From positions 426 through 12,007 of the forward strand of contig DIEU01000030.1 of the NCBI GenBank assembly GCA_002418775.1: 11,582 nucleotides of DNA. Reading direction: 5' to 3'. The position numbers and the translations under genes were made by a program. Source of the stretch: Firmicutes bacterium UBA5766. GTDB taxonomy: Bacteria > Bacillota > Desulfotomaculia > Desulfotomaculales > Nap2-2B. Under the pieces are notes generated by a model. The model did not search any database, had not been told where the DNA came from, and saw only the letters and a program-made list of their open reading frames with translations. Shown here piece by piece: positions 1-7,750 of this stretch; position 1 is the first letter of the stretch; each line of letters starts with the position of its first letter.

Positions 1-66
1 AACCGGGCTCGAACCGGTGACCTCGTCCTTACCAAGGACGTGCTCTACCTACTGAGCTATGATGGC
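1..66 (-). tRNA. tRNA-Thr (anticodon GGT), 3' end cut by window edge
   Basis: Read on the minus strand, the gene starts at 66 with acceptor strand GCCATCA, followed by T8-A9 and the D-arm start GCTC. The anticodon stem CGTCC/GGACG encloses the loop TTGGTAA, giving anticodon GGT (threonine, reads ACC/ACU). The T arm ACCGG-TTCGAGC-CCGGT is intact. Only the base at position 66 of the tRNA remains after the T arm; the rest of the 3' acceptor strand lies outside the window. The cloverleaf was folded by eye. Confidence 0.93.
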
Positions 67-106
67 AAATAAATTATCAAAGGGCGTCTTTTTATGCCGT
101 GACGTG

Positions 107-135
107 AGTTTAACATAAGAGTAAGGCATTGTCAA
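107..135 (-). promoter_or_regulatory. Sigma-A-type promoter of the tRNA-Thr gene
   Basis: On the minus strand a perfect -35 TTGACA (135-130) is followed by a 17-nt spacer and the -10 TAAACT (112-107, 4 of 6 consensus). Transcription would begin near 100, about 34 nt before the mature 5' end of the tRNA at 66. A stable-RNA gene with its own promoter is expected. Confidence 0.7.
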
Positions 136-312
136 GACGGGACATCGCAGCTTCTTAATGTTCGTGGCGCCGCTGGCGGCATGTTGAACTATCCTGCAAA
201 AATAAAACCCGAAAGATTACGGCTCCACTCATAAAAATTCGCTCTTGGTAAATATTAAATAAAAGCAACCCTTTTTGTACCTTCAGTGAAAACTCTTTAA
301 AGGGGCGGTAGA

Positions 313-1776
313 ATGAATAATAGATGGCGGATTAAGCCTATAGAACACCTGCTGGCCGAAAAGGAAGGCGGGGCGCATCGCCTTGCCAGAACACTAGGTC
401 CGTTTGATTTAACGGCGCTTGGCCTTGGGGCAGTGATCGGCACAGGCATTTTTGTTCTAACGGGATTGGCGGCCGCACGCTATGCCGGCCCGGGTATAAT
501 CCTTTCTTTTGTCATTGCGGCGGTAGTAAGCGGCCTTACCGCGCTAATTTATGCGGAACTGGCCTCTTCGATTCCGGTTGCCGGCAGCGCCTATACATTT
601 GCCTATACTTCTTTGGGTGAACTGCTGGCCTGGCTGGTCGGCTGGAACCTGGCGCTGGAATACGCGGTCGCATCGGGCGCAGTCTCCATCGGTTGGGGAT
701 CTTATTTCGTCAGCCTTCTTAAATCAGCCGGAATAGCCCTCCCAACCGCACTGACTACCTCTCCCCTGGCCGGCGGAATAATCAACCTTCCTTCATTAGT
801 TATTGCCGCCTTGATTACCGCCCTGATCATTTCCGGAACCCAGCACAGCGTCGCTGCCAATAAGTTTATCGTGGGCCTAAAGATAAGCATACTGATCCTT
901 TTTATCTTCCTCGGATTCAGGCACATCGACACCGCCAACTGGAACCCTTTTCTCCCGTTTGGAATGTCCGGCGTCTTTAAGGGCGCGGCAATTATTTTCT
1001 TCGCCTTTATCGGCTTCGACGCGGTTTCCACAGCAGCCGAAGAGGTTAAAAATCCCCGCCGGGACCTTCCCTTCGGGATTATCTCCTCGCTTGCCCTGGC
1101 CACTGTTCTTTACATTGCGGTTTCAGCCGTATTAACCGGAATTGTCAAATACCCTTCTCTTGATACCGCCTCACCCATGGCCAGCGCCCTTCTGGCTATC
1201 GGTTTAAACTGGGGTTCAGCGCTTGTTTCCGTCGGCGCCCTGGCCGGCCTGACCTCGGTTATGCTTGTAACAATGTACGGGCAGAGCAGGATTTTTTTTG
1301 CCATGTCCCGTGACGGCCTCCTGCCGCCGTTATTTTCCTGGGTCCATCCGAAACTGGCCACTCCTGTCCCGGACAGCCTGATTATAGGGATCATTGTCGC
1401 TTTGATGGGCTCATTGCTGCCCATACAAATCGTCGCCGAATTAGCCAACATAGGCACTCTCTCGGCTTTCATGGCTGTTTCGATAGGCCTCATCGCGCTG
1501 CGGAAAACCAGGCCCGACCTCCCGCGGCCCTTCAGAGTTCCTTTTGTACCCTGGCTGCCCCTGGCGGCTTTTGGATTTTCGTTTTACCTGGCCTTCAACC
1601 TGCCTGTCCTTACCTGGATCCGCCTGTCCATCTGGATTTTGATCGGCCTGGCCATATATTTTGCATACGGGTACAGGCACAGCAAGCTAAGAAGCGCACA
1701 GCCGAGACGGCTGCAGCCGGCGGACCTGAGAAATATGACCCCCGCCCGCAAGCCGGAAGAAAAAAGAGAAAAATAA
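313..1776 (+). CDS. APC-superfamily amino acid permease (YfnA/CAT-like)
   Basis: A 487-residue inner-membrane transporter that probably imports or exchanges an amino acid by proton coupling; the substrate cannot be read from sequence. The first membrane segment carries the APC signature GAVIGTGIF (residues 39-47), whose broken helix binds the substrate backbone in this superfamily. The segment around residues 229-256, with FIGFDAVSTAAEEVKNP, is the TM6/loop signature of the cationic amino acid transporter (CAT) branch, like Bacillus YfnA. About twelve hydrophobic segments are visible, and the length is normal for the branch. The last ~30 residues are polar and basic, a likely cytoplasmic tail. 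The start is supported by AGGGG about 9 nt upstream. It stands alone on the plus strand, divergent from tRNA-Thr and convergent with mrp. I found no convincing promoter in 136-300. Confidence 0.9.
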   Translation: MNNRWRIKPIEHLLAEKEGGAHRLARTLGPFDLTALGLGAVIGTGIFVLTGLAAARYAGPGIILSFVIAAVVSGLTALIYAELASSIPVAGSAYTFAYTSLGELLAWLVGWNLALEYAVASGAVSIGWGSYFVSLLKSAGIALPTALTTSPLAGGIINLPSLVIAALITALIISGTQHSVAANKFIVGLKISILILFIFLGFRHIDTANWNPFLPFGMSGVFKGAAIIFFAFIGFDAVSTAAEEVKNPRRDLPFGIISSLALATVLYIAVSAVLTGIVKYPSLDTASPMASALLAIGLNWGSALVSVGALAGLTSVMLVTMYGQSRIFFAMSRDGLLPPLFSWVHPKLATPVPDSLIIGIIVALMGSLLPIQIVAELANIGTLSAFMAVSIGLIALRKTRPDLPRPFRVPFVPWLPLAAFGFSFYLAFNLPVLTWIRLSIWILIGLAIYFAYGYRHSKLRSAQPRRLQPADLRNMTPARKPEEKREK

Positions 1777-1801
1777 ACCCCGCTATACTATAGAAACGGG
1801 G
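1758..1801 (-). terminator. Rho-independent terminator for mrp, overlapping the permease 3' end
   Basis: The outer stem CCCCG (1778-1782) pairs with CGGGG (1797-1801). Inside it CTAT (1783-1786) pairs with ATAG (1790-1793), with an AAA bulge. On the minus strand the hairpin is followed by a long T-rich tract (complement of the A-rich 1758-1777), as expected for an intrinsic terminator about 50 nt after the mrp stop. On the plus strand no T run follows, so it should terminate the permease transcript poorly. The T tract lies within the last codons of the permease gene. Confidence 0.7.
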
Positions 1802-1848
1802 CAATGTTGTCGCATGGCTTAAATTCAATTCTTAACTTCATTCTTAAT

Positions 1849-2646
1849 TTAGAAGGATATCCCCTTAAAGGCATCCGTTTGATAGCTTTCTATCTCGCCA
1901 CGGTCAGCCAGCGCTGCAAGTTCAGGATCAACGGGCAGCTTATCGATCAGCCTCATGCCGGTTTCCAGAGTAGTCTCGAAGACTTTGCTGGGACCGAAAA
2001 GATATATTTCTTTGCCGCAGTCGGGGCACTTTAAATAACTCATGTTCTCTACCATGCCTAAAATTGGTATATTCATGTGCTCCGCCATTTTAACAGCTTT
2101 TTTAACCACCATCATAGCCAGGTCCTGAGGGGATGTCACTACGACCAACCCGTCTAAAGGCAAAGACTGCATGGCTGTTAAAGGTATATCCCCCGTGCCC
2201 GGCGGCAGATCGACAATTAAATAATCGAGATCTCCCCAAATAACATCCGTCCAGAATTGCTTGACTACGTTGGCAAGCACAGGCCCTCTCCAGATCACAG
2301 GTTCGTCCTCCTCAGCCAGAAATAAATTTAAGGAGATAACGAGGATTCCTGTAGAAGTCTTGACCGGTAAAATGTGATCGTCCAGACTTTCCGGATGGGT
2401 ATTTAATCCAAACATCTTAGGAATGCTTGGACCGGTAATATCTGCGTCAAGTATACCAACTTTATTGCCCTGTTTCCTCAAACCAATGGCCATCAAAGCG
2501 CTGACGGAAGATTTGCCTACTCCCCCCTTGCCGCTGACTACGGCAATTACTTTTTTGATATTGTTGTATTCGCTCTGTTCGATAATCTTGGGTTTATTAT
2601 TACTTTCTGCTGCTGCTGACGCTGCCGGACATGTGTTTTCGGACAT
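1849..2646 (-). CDS. mrp: Mrp/NBP35/ApbC-family Fe-S cluster carrier P-loop ATPase
   Basis: A 265-residue cytosolic P-loop NTPase of the Mrp/NBP35 (ParA/MinD-like) family, which binds a [4Fe-4S] cluster at a dimer interface and passes it to apo-proteins. The deviant Walker A motif GKGGVGKS is at residues 39-46, the switch/Walker B region LIVDLPPGTGD at 143-153, and the cluster-binding CPDC pair at Cys207 and Cys210. The N-terminal DUF59 (MIP18) domain of many bacterial Mrp proteins is absent; instead there is a short low-complexity leader with one Cys (Cys6). This compact form is common in anaerobes. AAGGAAAGG lies about 10 nt upstream of the ATG. The gene converges on the permease and is divergent from the MBL-fold gene. 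A role in maturing Fe-S enzymes such as the 6842-7750 product is plausible but inferred. Confidence 0.9.
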   Translation of the reverse strand: MSENTCPAASAAAESNNKPKIIEQSEYNNIKKVIAVVSGKGGVGKSSVSALMAIGLRKQGNKVGILDADITGPSIPKMFGLNTHPESLDDHILPVKTSTGILVISLNLFLAEEDEPVIWRGPVLANVVKQFWTDVIWGDLDYLIVDLPPGTGDIPLTAMQSLPLDGLVVVTSPQDLAMMVVKKAVKMAEHMNIPILGMVENMSYLKCPDCGKEIYLFGPSKVFETTLETGMRLIDKLPVDPELAALADRGEIESYQTDAFKGISF

Positions 2647-2925
2647 TCAATATTTCCTTTCCTTCTTTAAATAATCTTTTGAAAAATAGTCTCTTGAAAT
2701 AATTTTGCCAGATGAATTTGTTTTTAAATGTGACATGTTTGCAATTGACATATTCGAAAACGCTTTCTCTTTCCAGGTAGTTTCCCCCTCTGATCATGAT
2801 TGTCCGTCCCTGTAAAGAGTCTCCGTAACTTTTTTTCTTGAGTCTTTAAAAATCCGCTGAAAAGCCTGACGGCCCAAACATATTTTCCTTCCTATTGAAC
2901 ATATGCTCATAAATTCTATTGTAAA

Positions 2926-3048
2926 ATGCCTAAAATTGCAACAAAAACTTTTCTGCTGGTATGTTTATTTTTAATATGGTATCATCTAATCGGCTTTATG
3001 CTCAACTCCCGGAATAAAAAAATAAAAAACATTAATTTTAAAAGGTGA
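2926..3048 (+). CDS. Possible 40-residue single-pass membrane peptide
   Basis: This short frame encodes a 40-residue peptide with a Lys-containing N-terminus, about 18 hydrophobic residues (roughly residues 9-26, including FLLVCLFLIWYH) and a strongly basic tail (RNKKIK...FKR). That is the profile of a small membrane protein with a cytoplasmic basic end. Its TGA stop (3046-3048) falls inside the Shine-Dalgarno sequence of the next gene, a spacing seen in translationally coupled leaders. Against it, no Shine-Dalgarno precedes its ATG, the proposed promoter of the next gene lies inside it, and an AT-rich spacer can produce such a frame by chance. I do not recognise it. Confidence 0.2.
   Translation: MPKIATKTFLLVCLFLIWYHLIGFMLNSRNKKIKNINFKR
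2977..2985 (+). promoter_or_regulatory. Candidate extended -10 promoter for the MBL-fold gene
   Basis: TGG followed by TATCAT (2980-2985) matches the extended -10 pattern TGnTATAAT at 5 of 6 core positions. No good -35 sits 17 nt upstream. Transcription would start near 2992, giving a leader of about 64 nt with AAAGGTGATG (3041-3050) as the ribosome binding site. An alternative pairing of TTGCAA (2936-2941) with TATGTT (2960-2965) is weaker. Confidence 0.35.
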
Positions 3049-3055
3049 TGATTAT

Positions 3056-4006
3056 ATGTCCGGTAAAGTATCGTTAACAGAAATTGACCATTTAGAAATC
3101 CTTTCTTTGATTGATAATTACGCCGACGCAAGCCTCAACTCTTCTCCTGTTGTGGAAAGGTTTGGATTTTACGAAAAAGGAAGGATCAGACTCGACACCC
3201 TTTTTGCTGAACATGGCTTATCCTTGCTTTTAAGGGCAAAAAGAGGGAACGAAGAAAGCGCGGTTATACTGGATGCAGGTTGGTCGGGAGAAGGAATAAT
3301 CCACAATCTCAACCTGCTCAACGTCAATTTGCCGGAAATACAAGCCGTGCTTTTGAGCCATGGGCATATAGATCACTTTGGAGGATTAACCAGGCTGGCG
3401 GCTGCAATTAGAAAAAATTTTTCTTTTATCTGCCACCCGAAAGTTTTTTCAGAGTTACGCATACGTTTAACACCCGGCGGGGAGAAAATTAAATATCCGG
3501 TGTTGAAAAAGGAACAAATGGAGGCCAAAGGAGCGCAGGTTATCGAAAATAAACAGCCCATCCTTTTCGGAAACGGTTTTTTTGCCGCAACCGGTGAAAT
3601 TCCGATGATTACAGAGTTTGAACAGGGCACTTCGAACTTATTCCTTGATGACGGCATAAACCTGGTTAGGGACGATGTTTCCGAGGAGCAAAGCATCGCC
3701 GCCAATGTGCGCGGCAAAGGGCTGGTCGTTATTTCCGGCTGCGCTCACCGGGGAATCATTAATACAATTGAACAGGCCAGGAACATGACCGGTATAGAAA
3801 AAATCTACGCTGTTATAGGAGGCTTTCACCTCGGCGGCCGGCTTTCCGGACAAATTATTGAGCCAACTGTACGCCGTCTGAAAAAAATGAACCCCGCCTT
3901 GCTGGCGCCCATGCATTGTACCGGATGGGAAGCCATGCATATTCTGGCCGGGGAATTTGGCGATTCATTTACTTTAAATAGTGTAGGTAGTTTGCTAAGG
4001 TTATAA
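3056..4006 (+). CDS. Metallo-beta-lactamase-fold hydrolase, COG1237 / dihydropterin-RFAP synthase-like type
   Basis: A 316-residue cytosolic MBL-fold protein. The metal-binding signature SHGHIDHFGG supplies His102, His104, Asp106 and His107, and further candidate ligands are His231 in SGCAHRGI, His258 in GGFHL and His287 in PMHCTG. SGCAHRGI, GGFHL and the N-terminal LSLIDNY are features I associate with COG1237, often annotated as 7,8-dihydropterin-6-methyl-4-(beta-D-ribofuranosyl)-aminobenzene-5'-phosphate synthase after an archaeal member of the methanopterin pathway. No other pterin-pathway gene is nearby, so that activity should not be assumed; a generic metal-dependent hydrolase is the safe call. 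AAAGGTGATG precedes the ATG by about 6 nt. It is monocistronic and ends 22 bp from the convergent topoisomerase gene, with no obvious terminator between them. Confidence 0.85.
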   Translation: MSGKVSLTEIDHLEILSLIDNYADASLNSSPVVERFGFYEKGRIRLDTLFAEHGLSLLLRAKRGNEESAVILDAGWSGEGIIHNLNLLNVNLPEIQAVLLSHGHIDHFGGLTRLAAAIRKNFSFICHPKVFSELRIRLTPGGEKIKYPVLKKEQMEAKGAQVIENKQPILFGNGFFAATGEIPMITEFEQGTSNLFLDDGINLVRDDVSEEQSIAANVRGKGLVVISGCAHRGIINTIEQARNMTGIEKIYAVIGGFHLGGRLSGQIIEPTVRRLKKMNPALLAPMHCTGWEAMHILAGEFGDSFTLNSVGSLLRL

Positions 4007-4028
4007 ATTATTTATTAAACTTCATTAT

Positions 4029-6098
4029 TCAAACGTCGCTTTCTTTCTCCAACGCCGCCTTCAGCAGTTCTCCAAGGTTATTTCCGACGGAGCTCTGATC
4101 GCTGTATCGGGCGATCAGCTTCTGGTTCATTCTGCTCTCGTTTTTGGAAGCCTGAAAACCAAAACCGTCGCTTTCCGGCTGCCGGTGTCCGCAGGCCCTG
4201 TCCTGGCAGACCAGCATTCCGCCTCTTTTGCCCTTGACCAGCAGCATATATTTACCGCACACAGGACACTTTGTTTTGGAAATGTTGTCCGCTTTGTACG
4301 AAGCCGTATCTGCAGCGATGCTTTTAACCAATTCAAGCGCGTTTGAGCGTATGTCAGCAATAAATTCGGTCTTGCTGCCCTCGCCCCTGGCAATATTGGA
4401 CAGCCTTTGTTCCCACTGCGCCGTTAATTGAGGTGACTTTAACGCCGGAGAAACCAGTTTGATTAACTGTATACCTTTGGATGTAGGGGTGAGTTCTTTG
4501 CCCTGGCGCTCAATATAGTTGTTGTAGAGCAATTTTTCAATGATCTCGGCGCGGGTGGCCGGTGTTCCCAATCCGCATCCCTTCATTGTTTCACGCAGTT
4601 CTTCATCTTCGATAAATTTGCCCGGGCTTTCCATGGCGGTAAGCAGGGTGGCTTCATTATAACGGGCGGGCGGTTTGGTTTTCGCCTTGTTGATTTTAAT
4701 ACCTTTTACCTGCTTAGGAGCGCCTTTTTTAAATTTCGTCAAAACCTGCTCGGGAAGGGCTTCATCATTTAAAGTATCTTTTTCATCCGTTTTGGACGTT
4801 ACCGATCTCCAGCCCTTATCTTTGACAACCCTGCCCCTGGAGTAAAATTTCTCTCCATTAACTGCTGTAATCAGGGTGGTTTGATCATACCGGCAAGGAG
4901 GATATAAAACAGCAATAAACCTTCTGGCGATTAAATCATATAAGTTTCTTTCTTCCGCATTCAAGGACGCCAAACGCAAAGGCTCTCCAGTGGGGATTAT
5001 CGCATGATGGTCGGAAACCTTGCTGTCATCGACAAAGCGTTTTGAAGTTGTTACGGGTTTGAGCAGGAGCGGCTTCACAAAGCCGGCATATGGAGGGACA
5101 GCGATGCTTTTTAGCCTGGCGGGCAAAGTTGGAACCATATCCGAAGTAATATAACGTGAATCGGTCCTTGGATAAGTAACGAGTTTGTGCTGTTCGTATA
5201 AGTCCTGCAAAACAGAAAGCGTCTTCTGCGCTGAAAATCCGTAACGCTTGTTGGCATCCCTCTGCAGTTCGGTCAGATCGTAAGCAAGTGGAGGCGGTTC
5301 GCTTTTACTTTCCGTCTGGATATTCTCAATTATTCCCTGATGACCCTGCAGCTTTGCAGCCAAAGCTTCTGCTATTGTGTAGTCAAAAATACGGCTGTTC
5401 CCTTTTTTATCCCGCCAATCGCCGAAAAAGTCCCCGAAATCTGCCCGGACAGTCCAGTAATCAACCGGAATAAATTGTTTTATTTCCTCCTCCCGGTTAA
5501 CAATCATAGCAAGCGTTGGAGTCTGAACCCGCCCGGCGGTCAGCTGGGCGTTGAATTTGCAGGTTAACGCCCTGGTTACGTTTAGTCCGATCAGCCAATC
5601 GGCCTCGGCCCTGCAAACGGCAGCGTCAAACAAATTATTATAAGAAGATCCGGGCTTTAAACTGGCAAACCCTTCCCGGATGGCGGCGTCGGTCTGTGAT
5701 GAGATCCACAAGCGTTTGAAAGGTTTTTTCCAATGTGCGGCAGCCATGATCCAACGGGCCACCAATTCTCCTTCACGGCCGGCGTCCGTGGCAATGACCA
5801 GTTCTTTTAAATCTTCCCTTTTCATAAGATTTCTGACTACCTGAAACTGGTGGGAAGTCTGCCTGATTACTTTCAGCTTCATGTTGGCCGGCAGCATGGG
5901 CAGGTCTTCCAAAACCCAGTTCTTATATTTCTGATCATAATCTTCCGGTTCGGCAAGGGTAACCAAATGACCCAGCGCCCAGGTCACCACAAATTGAGGT
6001 CCTTCCATAAATCCCTTATTTTTCATACCGCAGTTTAAAACCCTGGCAATTTCCTTCGCTACGCTGGGTTTTTCAGCAAGCACAAGCGATTTTTTCAT
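4029..6098 (-). CDS. topB: DNA topoisomerase III (type IA)
   Basis: With the start at 6098 the protein has 689 residues, close to Firmicute TopB. It relaxes negative supercoils and decatenates DNA by single-strand passage. The Toprim domain opens with LVLAEKPSVAKE (catalytic Glu9) and holds ATDAGREGE (Asp105, Glu109, Glu111). The active-site tyrosine is Tyr309 in TYPRTDS, matching its location in Bacillus TopB. A C-terminal zinc ribbon uses Cys611, Cys614, Cys631 and Cys636, and about 50 residues follow it. I chose the ATG at 6098 because AGGAGG sits just upstream and the family begins with M-K-K-x-L-V-L-A-E-K-P-S. The frame stays open to an ATG at 6191, but that would overlap the preceding gene and add 31 unrelated residues. 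It is the last gene of the probable four-gene minus-strand operon. Confidence 0.95.
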   Translation of the reverse strand: MKKSLVLAEKPSVAKEIARVLNCGMKNKGFMEGPQFVVTWALGHLVTLAEPEDYDQKYKNWVLEDLPMLPANMKLKVIRQTSHQFQVVRNLMKREDLKELVIATDAGREGELVARWIMAAAHWKKPFKRLWISSQTDAAIREGFASLKPGSSYNNLFDAAVCRAEADWLIGLNVTRALTCKFNAQLTAGRVQTPTLAMIVNREEEIKQFIPVDYWTVRADFGDFFGDWRDKKGNSRIFDYTIAEALAAKLQGHQGIIENIQTESKSEPPPLAYDLTELQRDANKRYGFSAQKTLSVLQDLYEQHKLVTYPRTDSRYITSDMVPTLPARLKSIAVPPYAGFVKPLLLKPVTTSKRFVDDSKVSDHHAIIPTGEPLRLASLNAEERNLYDLIARRFIAVLYPPCRYDQTTLITAVNGEKFYSRGRVVKDKGWRSVTSKTDEKDTLNDEALPEQVLTKFKKGAPKQVKGIKINKAKTKPPARYNEATLLTAMESPGKFIEDEELRETMKGCGLGTPATRAEIIEKLLYNNYIERQGKELTPTSKGIQLIKLVSPALKSPQLTAQWEQRLSNIARGEGSKTEFIADIRSNALELVKSIAADTASYKADNISKTKCPVCGKYMLLVKGKRGGMLVCQDRACGHRQPESDGFGFQASKNESRMNQKLIARYSDQSSVGNNLGELLKAALEKESDV

Positions 6099-6100
6099 TG

Positions 6101-6108
6101 CCCCTCCT
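6101..6108 (-). promoter_or_regulatory. Ribosome binding site deciding the topB start
   Basis: On the minus strand AGGAGGGG (6108-6101) lies immediately before CA-ATG, within the 19-nt gap that follows the stop of the upstream gene at 6118-6120. It supports initiation at 6098 rather than at the upstream in-frame ATG at 6191. Confidence 0.85.
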
Positions 6109-6117
6109 GTTTGACTG

Positions 6118-6858
6118 TCATCCTTTAAGCTTAATAAGCGAATACCGGCCCTCATTCCGGATAAATTCAGACTCGGAGGAATTAACAACACTGTTCAGCA
6201 CATCTTCAGCCCATGATTCGGGTATTGAACCCAGGGTTCTGATGGCAAGTACCTTCTTTTCGACTGACGGCGGATACATACGACGGGCGGTATTGTTATG
6301 AGGATTAAAATAATTAATAAAACCTTTACGCACCGGAGAACCGTAAACGTGAATAGTAACTGAAGTGTTGTTGTTCACAGCCTGCATCTGGTGAATGCCT
6401 TCATTCAAGGCCAAAACATAAGTTGTTTCACCGGGAGAAAGAGTAGCGTCAGCCGTCTGGACAACCTCGGCAAAATTGCTGTCACTCCCGTCATCCACCC
6501 GGGCGAACTTTCTTTCTCTTATTTGATTTATATGGGCGCCTACGATACCCCAGGCGCCATGGTCATGGATGGGATAGAAAACATTTGGCTCCCAGATAAA
6601 GGCCCGGACGGTAAACAGTTTTTCAGGACTGCGGTATATCTGAAGATCATTGGGGTCAATGGAATGCCATTGTGATTTCAGAAAAGCATCGTCAAGCGCC
6701 AGTTTTGACAATACCGGTTTGAACCAGTTGGGGTTGGAAACCAGTTGGCTGAGCATTTCCCGGCCGTTTTTCAACAAGTCGGGCCATTCTGGTTTGCCCT
6801 TCAGCAAAGTACTGAACTGATCTGCGAATTGTTCCAGGTTATTAATCTCCACGATCAT
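6118..6858 (-). CDS. Cysteine dioxygenase-type cupin (thiol dioxygenase-like)
   Basis: A 246-residue cupin. The first cupin motif is PIHDHGAWG with His98 and His100, and the third metal His is His156 in GIHQMQ; together they give the three-His iron site of cysteine/3-mercaptopropionate dioxygenases (COG5553-like). TIHVYG supplies His170 and Tyr172, corresponding to the family's Ser-His-Tyr active-site triad, with Thr168 in the Ser place. The protein has no cysteine at all, so the Cys-Tyr cross-link of mammalian enzymes cannot form; bacterial members usually lack it. Known relatives oxidise a thiol to a sulfinate with O2, but the substrate here is unknown. The ATG is preceded by a G-rich GGGGG site, and the gene overlaps the 3' end of the QueG-like gene by 17 bp, implying translational coupling. 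topB follows after 19 bp. Confidence 0.8.
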   Translation of the reverse strand: MIVEINNLEQFADQFSTLLKGKPEWPDLLKNGREMLSQLVSNPNWFKPVLSKLALDDAFLKSQWHSIDPNDLQIYRSPEKLFTVRAFIWEPNVFYPIHDHGAWGIVGAHINQIRERKFARVDDGSDSNFAEVVQTADATLSPGETTYVLALNEGIHQMQAVNNNTSVTIHVYGSPVRKGFINYFNPHNNTARRMYPPSVEKKVLAIRTLGSIPESWAEDVLNSVVNSSESEFIRNEGRYSLIKLKG

Positions 6859-7750
6859 TTCCCCCGCTTTCTTGATTTGTTTTTACCGCATTGGCGCGGT
6901 CACTCTTGGTCCAGCTTCCGTATTTACGCACATGATTCCATGACCTGTACCTCGGGTCGTCGGGAAGCGCGGCCAGCGCTTCTTTTTCATCAAGGTACTT
7001 TTTCATAATGCCCTTTTGCTTATAGACAAGACGATCCTTCCCGACGGGGCAGACTTTAGTGCATATCCCGCACGGATACGTTTTTTCATTGACCAGTTCA
7101 ATATGCCGCTCCAGGCAGGAAAGCATATGAAAGTGGCTTTTTAATTTGTCCTCACTTAAAATTATCGCATCCACGGGGCAGCATTTGGCGCAGGCGCCGC
7201 ACTTGATGCAGACGTCTTTTTCAATCACCGGGTCGGGTTCCAAAGGTTCAGAGATAAAAACAGACACAAATCGCACCCGGGGACCAAACTCGGGAGTAAC
7301 CAGGCAATTGCTTAAACCGACAGTCCCCAAACCCGCATATTTAGCCGCCATTTTATGGCTGAACGCCGCCGTTGGCTTGTATCTTAAAAGCCTGAGGCTG
7401 CTGTAACCGTCCCGGGTAAAAAAATATGCGGCGTTTCCTGAGCGAACCAGATAACGGACAAGGTTGAAGGCCATCGCATCCAGAACGCCGTTCGATGTGG
7501 TATAGGTCTCTTTGTGCAGGATGGAAGGTGTTGTTTCAACAATCGGAAGAGGCATGCCCACTCCCATAACGATTACTGTACGCGCAGGTTCCCAGAGCGA
7601 TTGGGGCCTGAATTGGACAGGAACCTCATTTGCCTCATCCCACCGCTCAACCGGTGCAAAACCGACCAGATCTGCGCCTGCGTCCAGGCAGAATTGTTTA
7701 ATGCTGTTCTTAAGTTCGTTATATGGAGTCACTTTATAATTCAACCTCAT
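6842..7750 (-). CDS. QueG-like [4Fe-4S] iron-sulfur protein, short form without HEAT repeats
   Basis: A 302-residue cytosolic protein related to epoxyqueuosine reductase (QueG, COG1600). An N-terminal domain (about 1-170) ends in YAGLGTVGLSNCLVTPEFGPRVRF, which resembles the QueG segment reading GLGWIGKN and NPEYG. A ferredoxin-like module follows: Cys181, Cys184, Cys187 and Cys191 form one CxxCxxCxxxCP cluster motif, and Cys227, Cys230 and Cys234 (CGICTKVCPVG) plus probably Cys212 form the second. QueG is normally about 380 residues with C-terminal HEAT repeats that grip tRNA; these are missing, so tRNA modification is doubtful and an electron-transfer or small-molecule reductase role is as likely. 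No Shine-Dalgarno precedes the ATG at 7750, so the start is uncertain, with GTG at residue 7 as an alternative. It lies 37 nt after the crotonase gene and overlaps the cupin gene by 17 bp. Confidence 0.75.
   Translation of the reverse strand: MRLNYKVTPYNELKNSIKQFCLDAGADLVGFAPVERWDEANEVPVQFRPQSLWEPARTVIVMGVGMPLPIVETTPSILHKETYTTSNGVLDAMAFNLVRYLVRSGNAAYFFTRDGYSSLRLLRYKPTAAFSHKMAAKYAGLGTVGLSNCLVTPEFGPRVRFVSVFISEPLEPDPVIEKDVCIKCGACAKCCPVDAIILSEDKLKSHFHMLSCLERHIELVNEKTYPCGICTKVCPVGKDRLVYKQKGIMKKYLDEKEALAALPDDPRYRSWNHVRKYGSWTKSDRANAVKTNQESGGNDRGD

Larger units (their letters stand above)
2647..3055. other. Intergenic spacer between mrp and the MBL-fold gene
   Basis: This 409-bp AT-rich spacer separates divergent genes, so it must hold promoters for both. 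On the plus side I see an extended -10 element and a possible 40-codon frame, both listed separately. On the minus side the best mrp promoter I could draw is TTTCAA, 17 nt, GATTAT, which is too weak to call. I recognise no riboswitch, tRNA or repeat here. A 65-codon minus frame at 2600-2797 overlaps the mrp start and is not convincing. Confidence 0.5.

Noticed and set aside
169..180. GCCG-CTGG-CGGC hairpin between tRNA-Thr and the permease gene
   Set aside because: It is a 4-bp stem without a T run and without a recognised riboswitch context, so it is likely chance.
702..1493. Long minus-strand frames inside the permease gene
   Set aside because: They are mirror frames of a well-supported membrane protein gene, without ribosome binding sites or family features.
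2600..2797. 65-codon minus-strand frame overlapping the mrp start
   Set aside because: It has no Shine-Dalgarno, overlaps mrp in another frame, and its Lys/Phe-rich composition looks like translated AT-rich spacer.
6099..6191. N-terminal extension of topB to an upstream in-frame ATG at 6191
   Set aside because: It would overlap the cupin gene's end, lacks a ribosome binding site and adds residues unlike the family, whereas AGGAGG precedes the ATG at 6098 and the protein then begins with the canonical Toprim strand.
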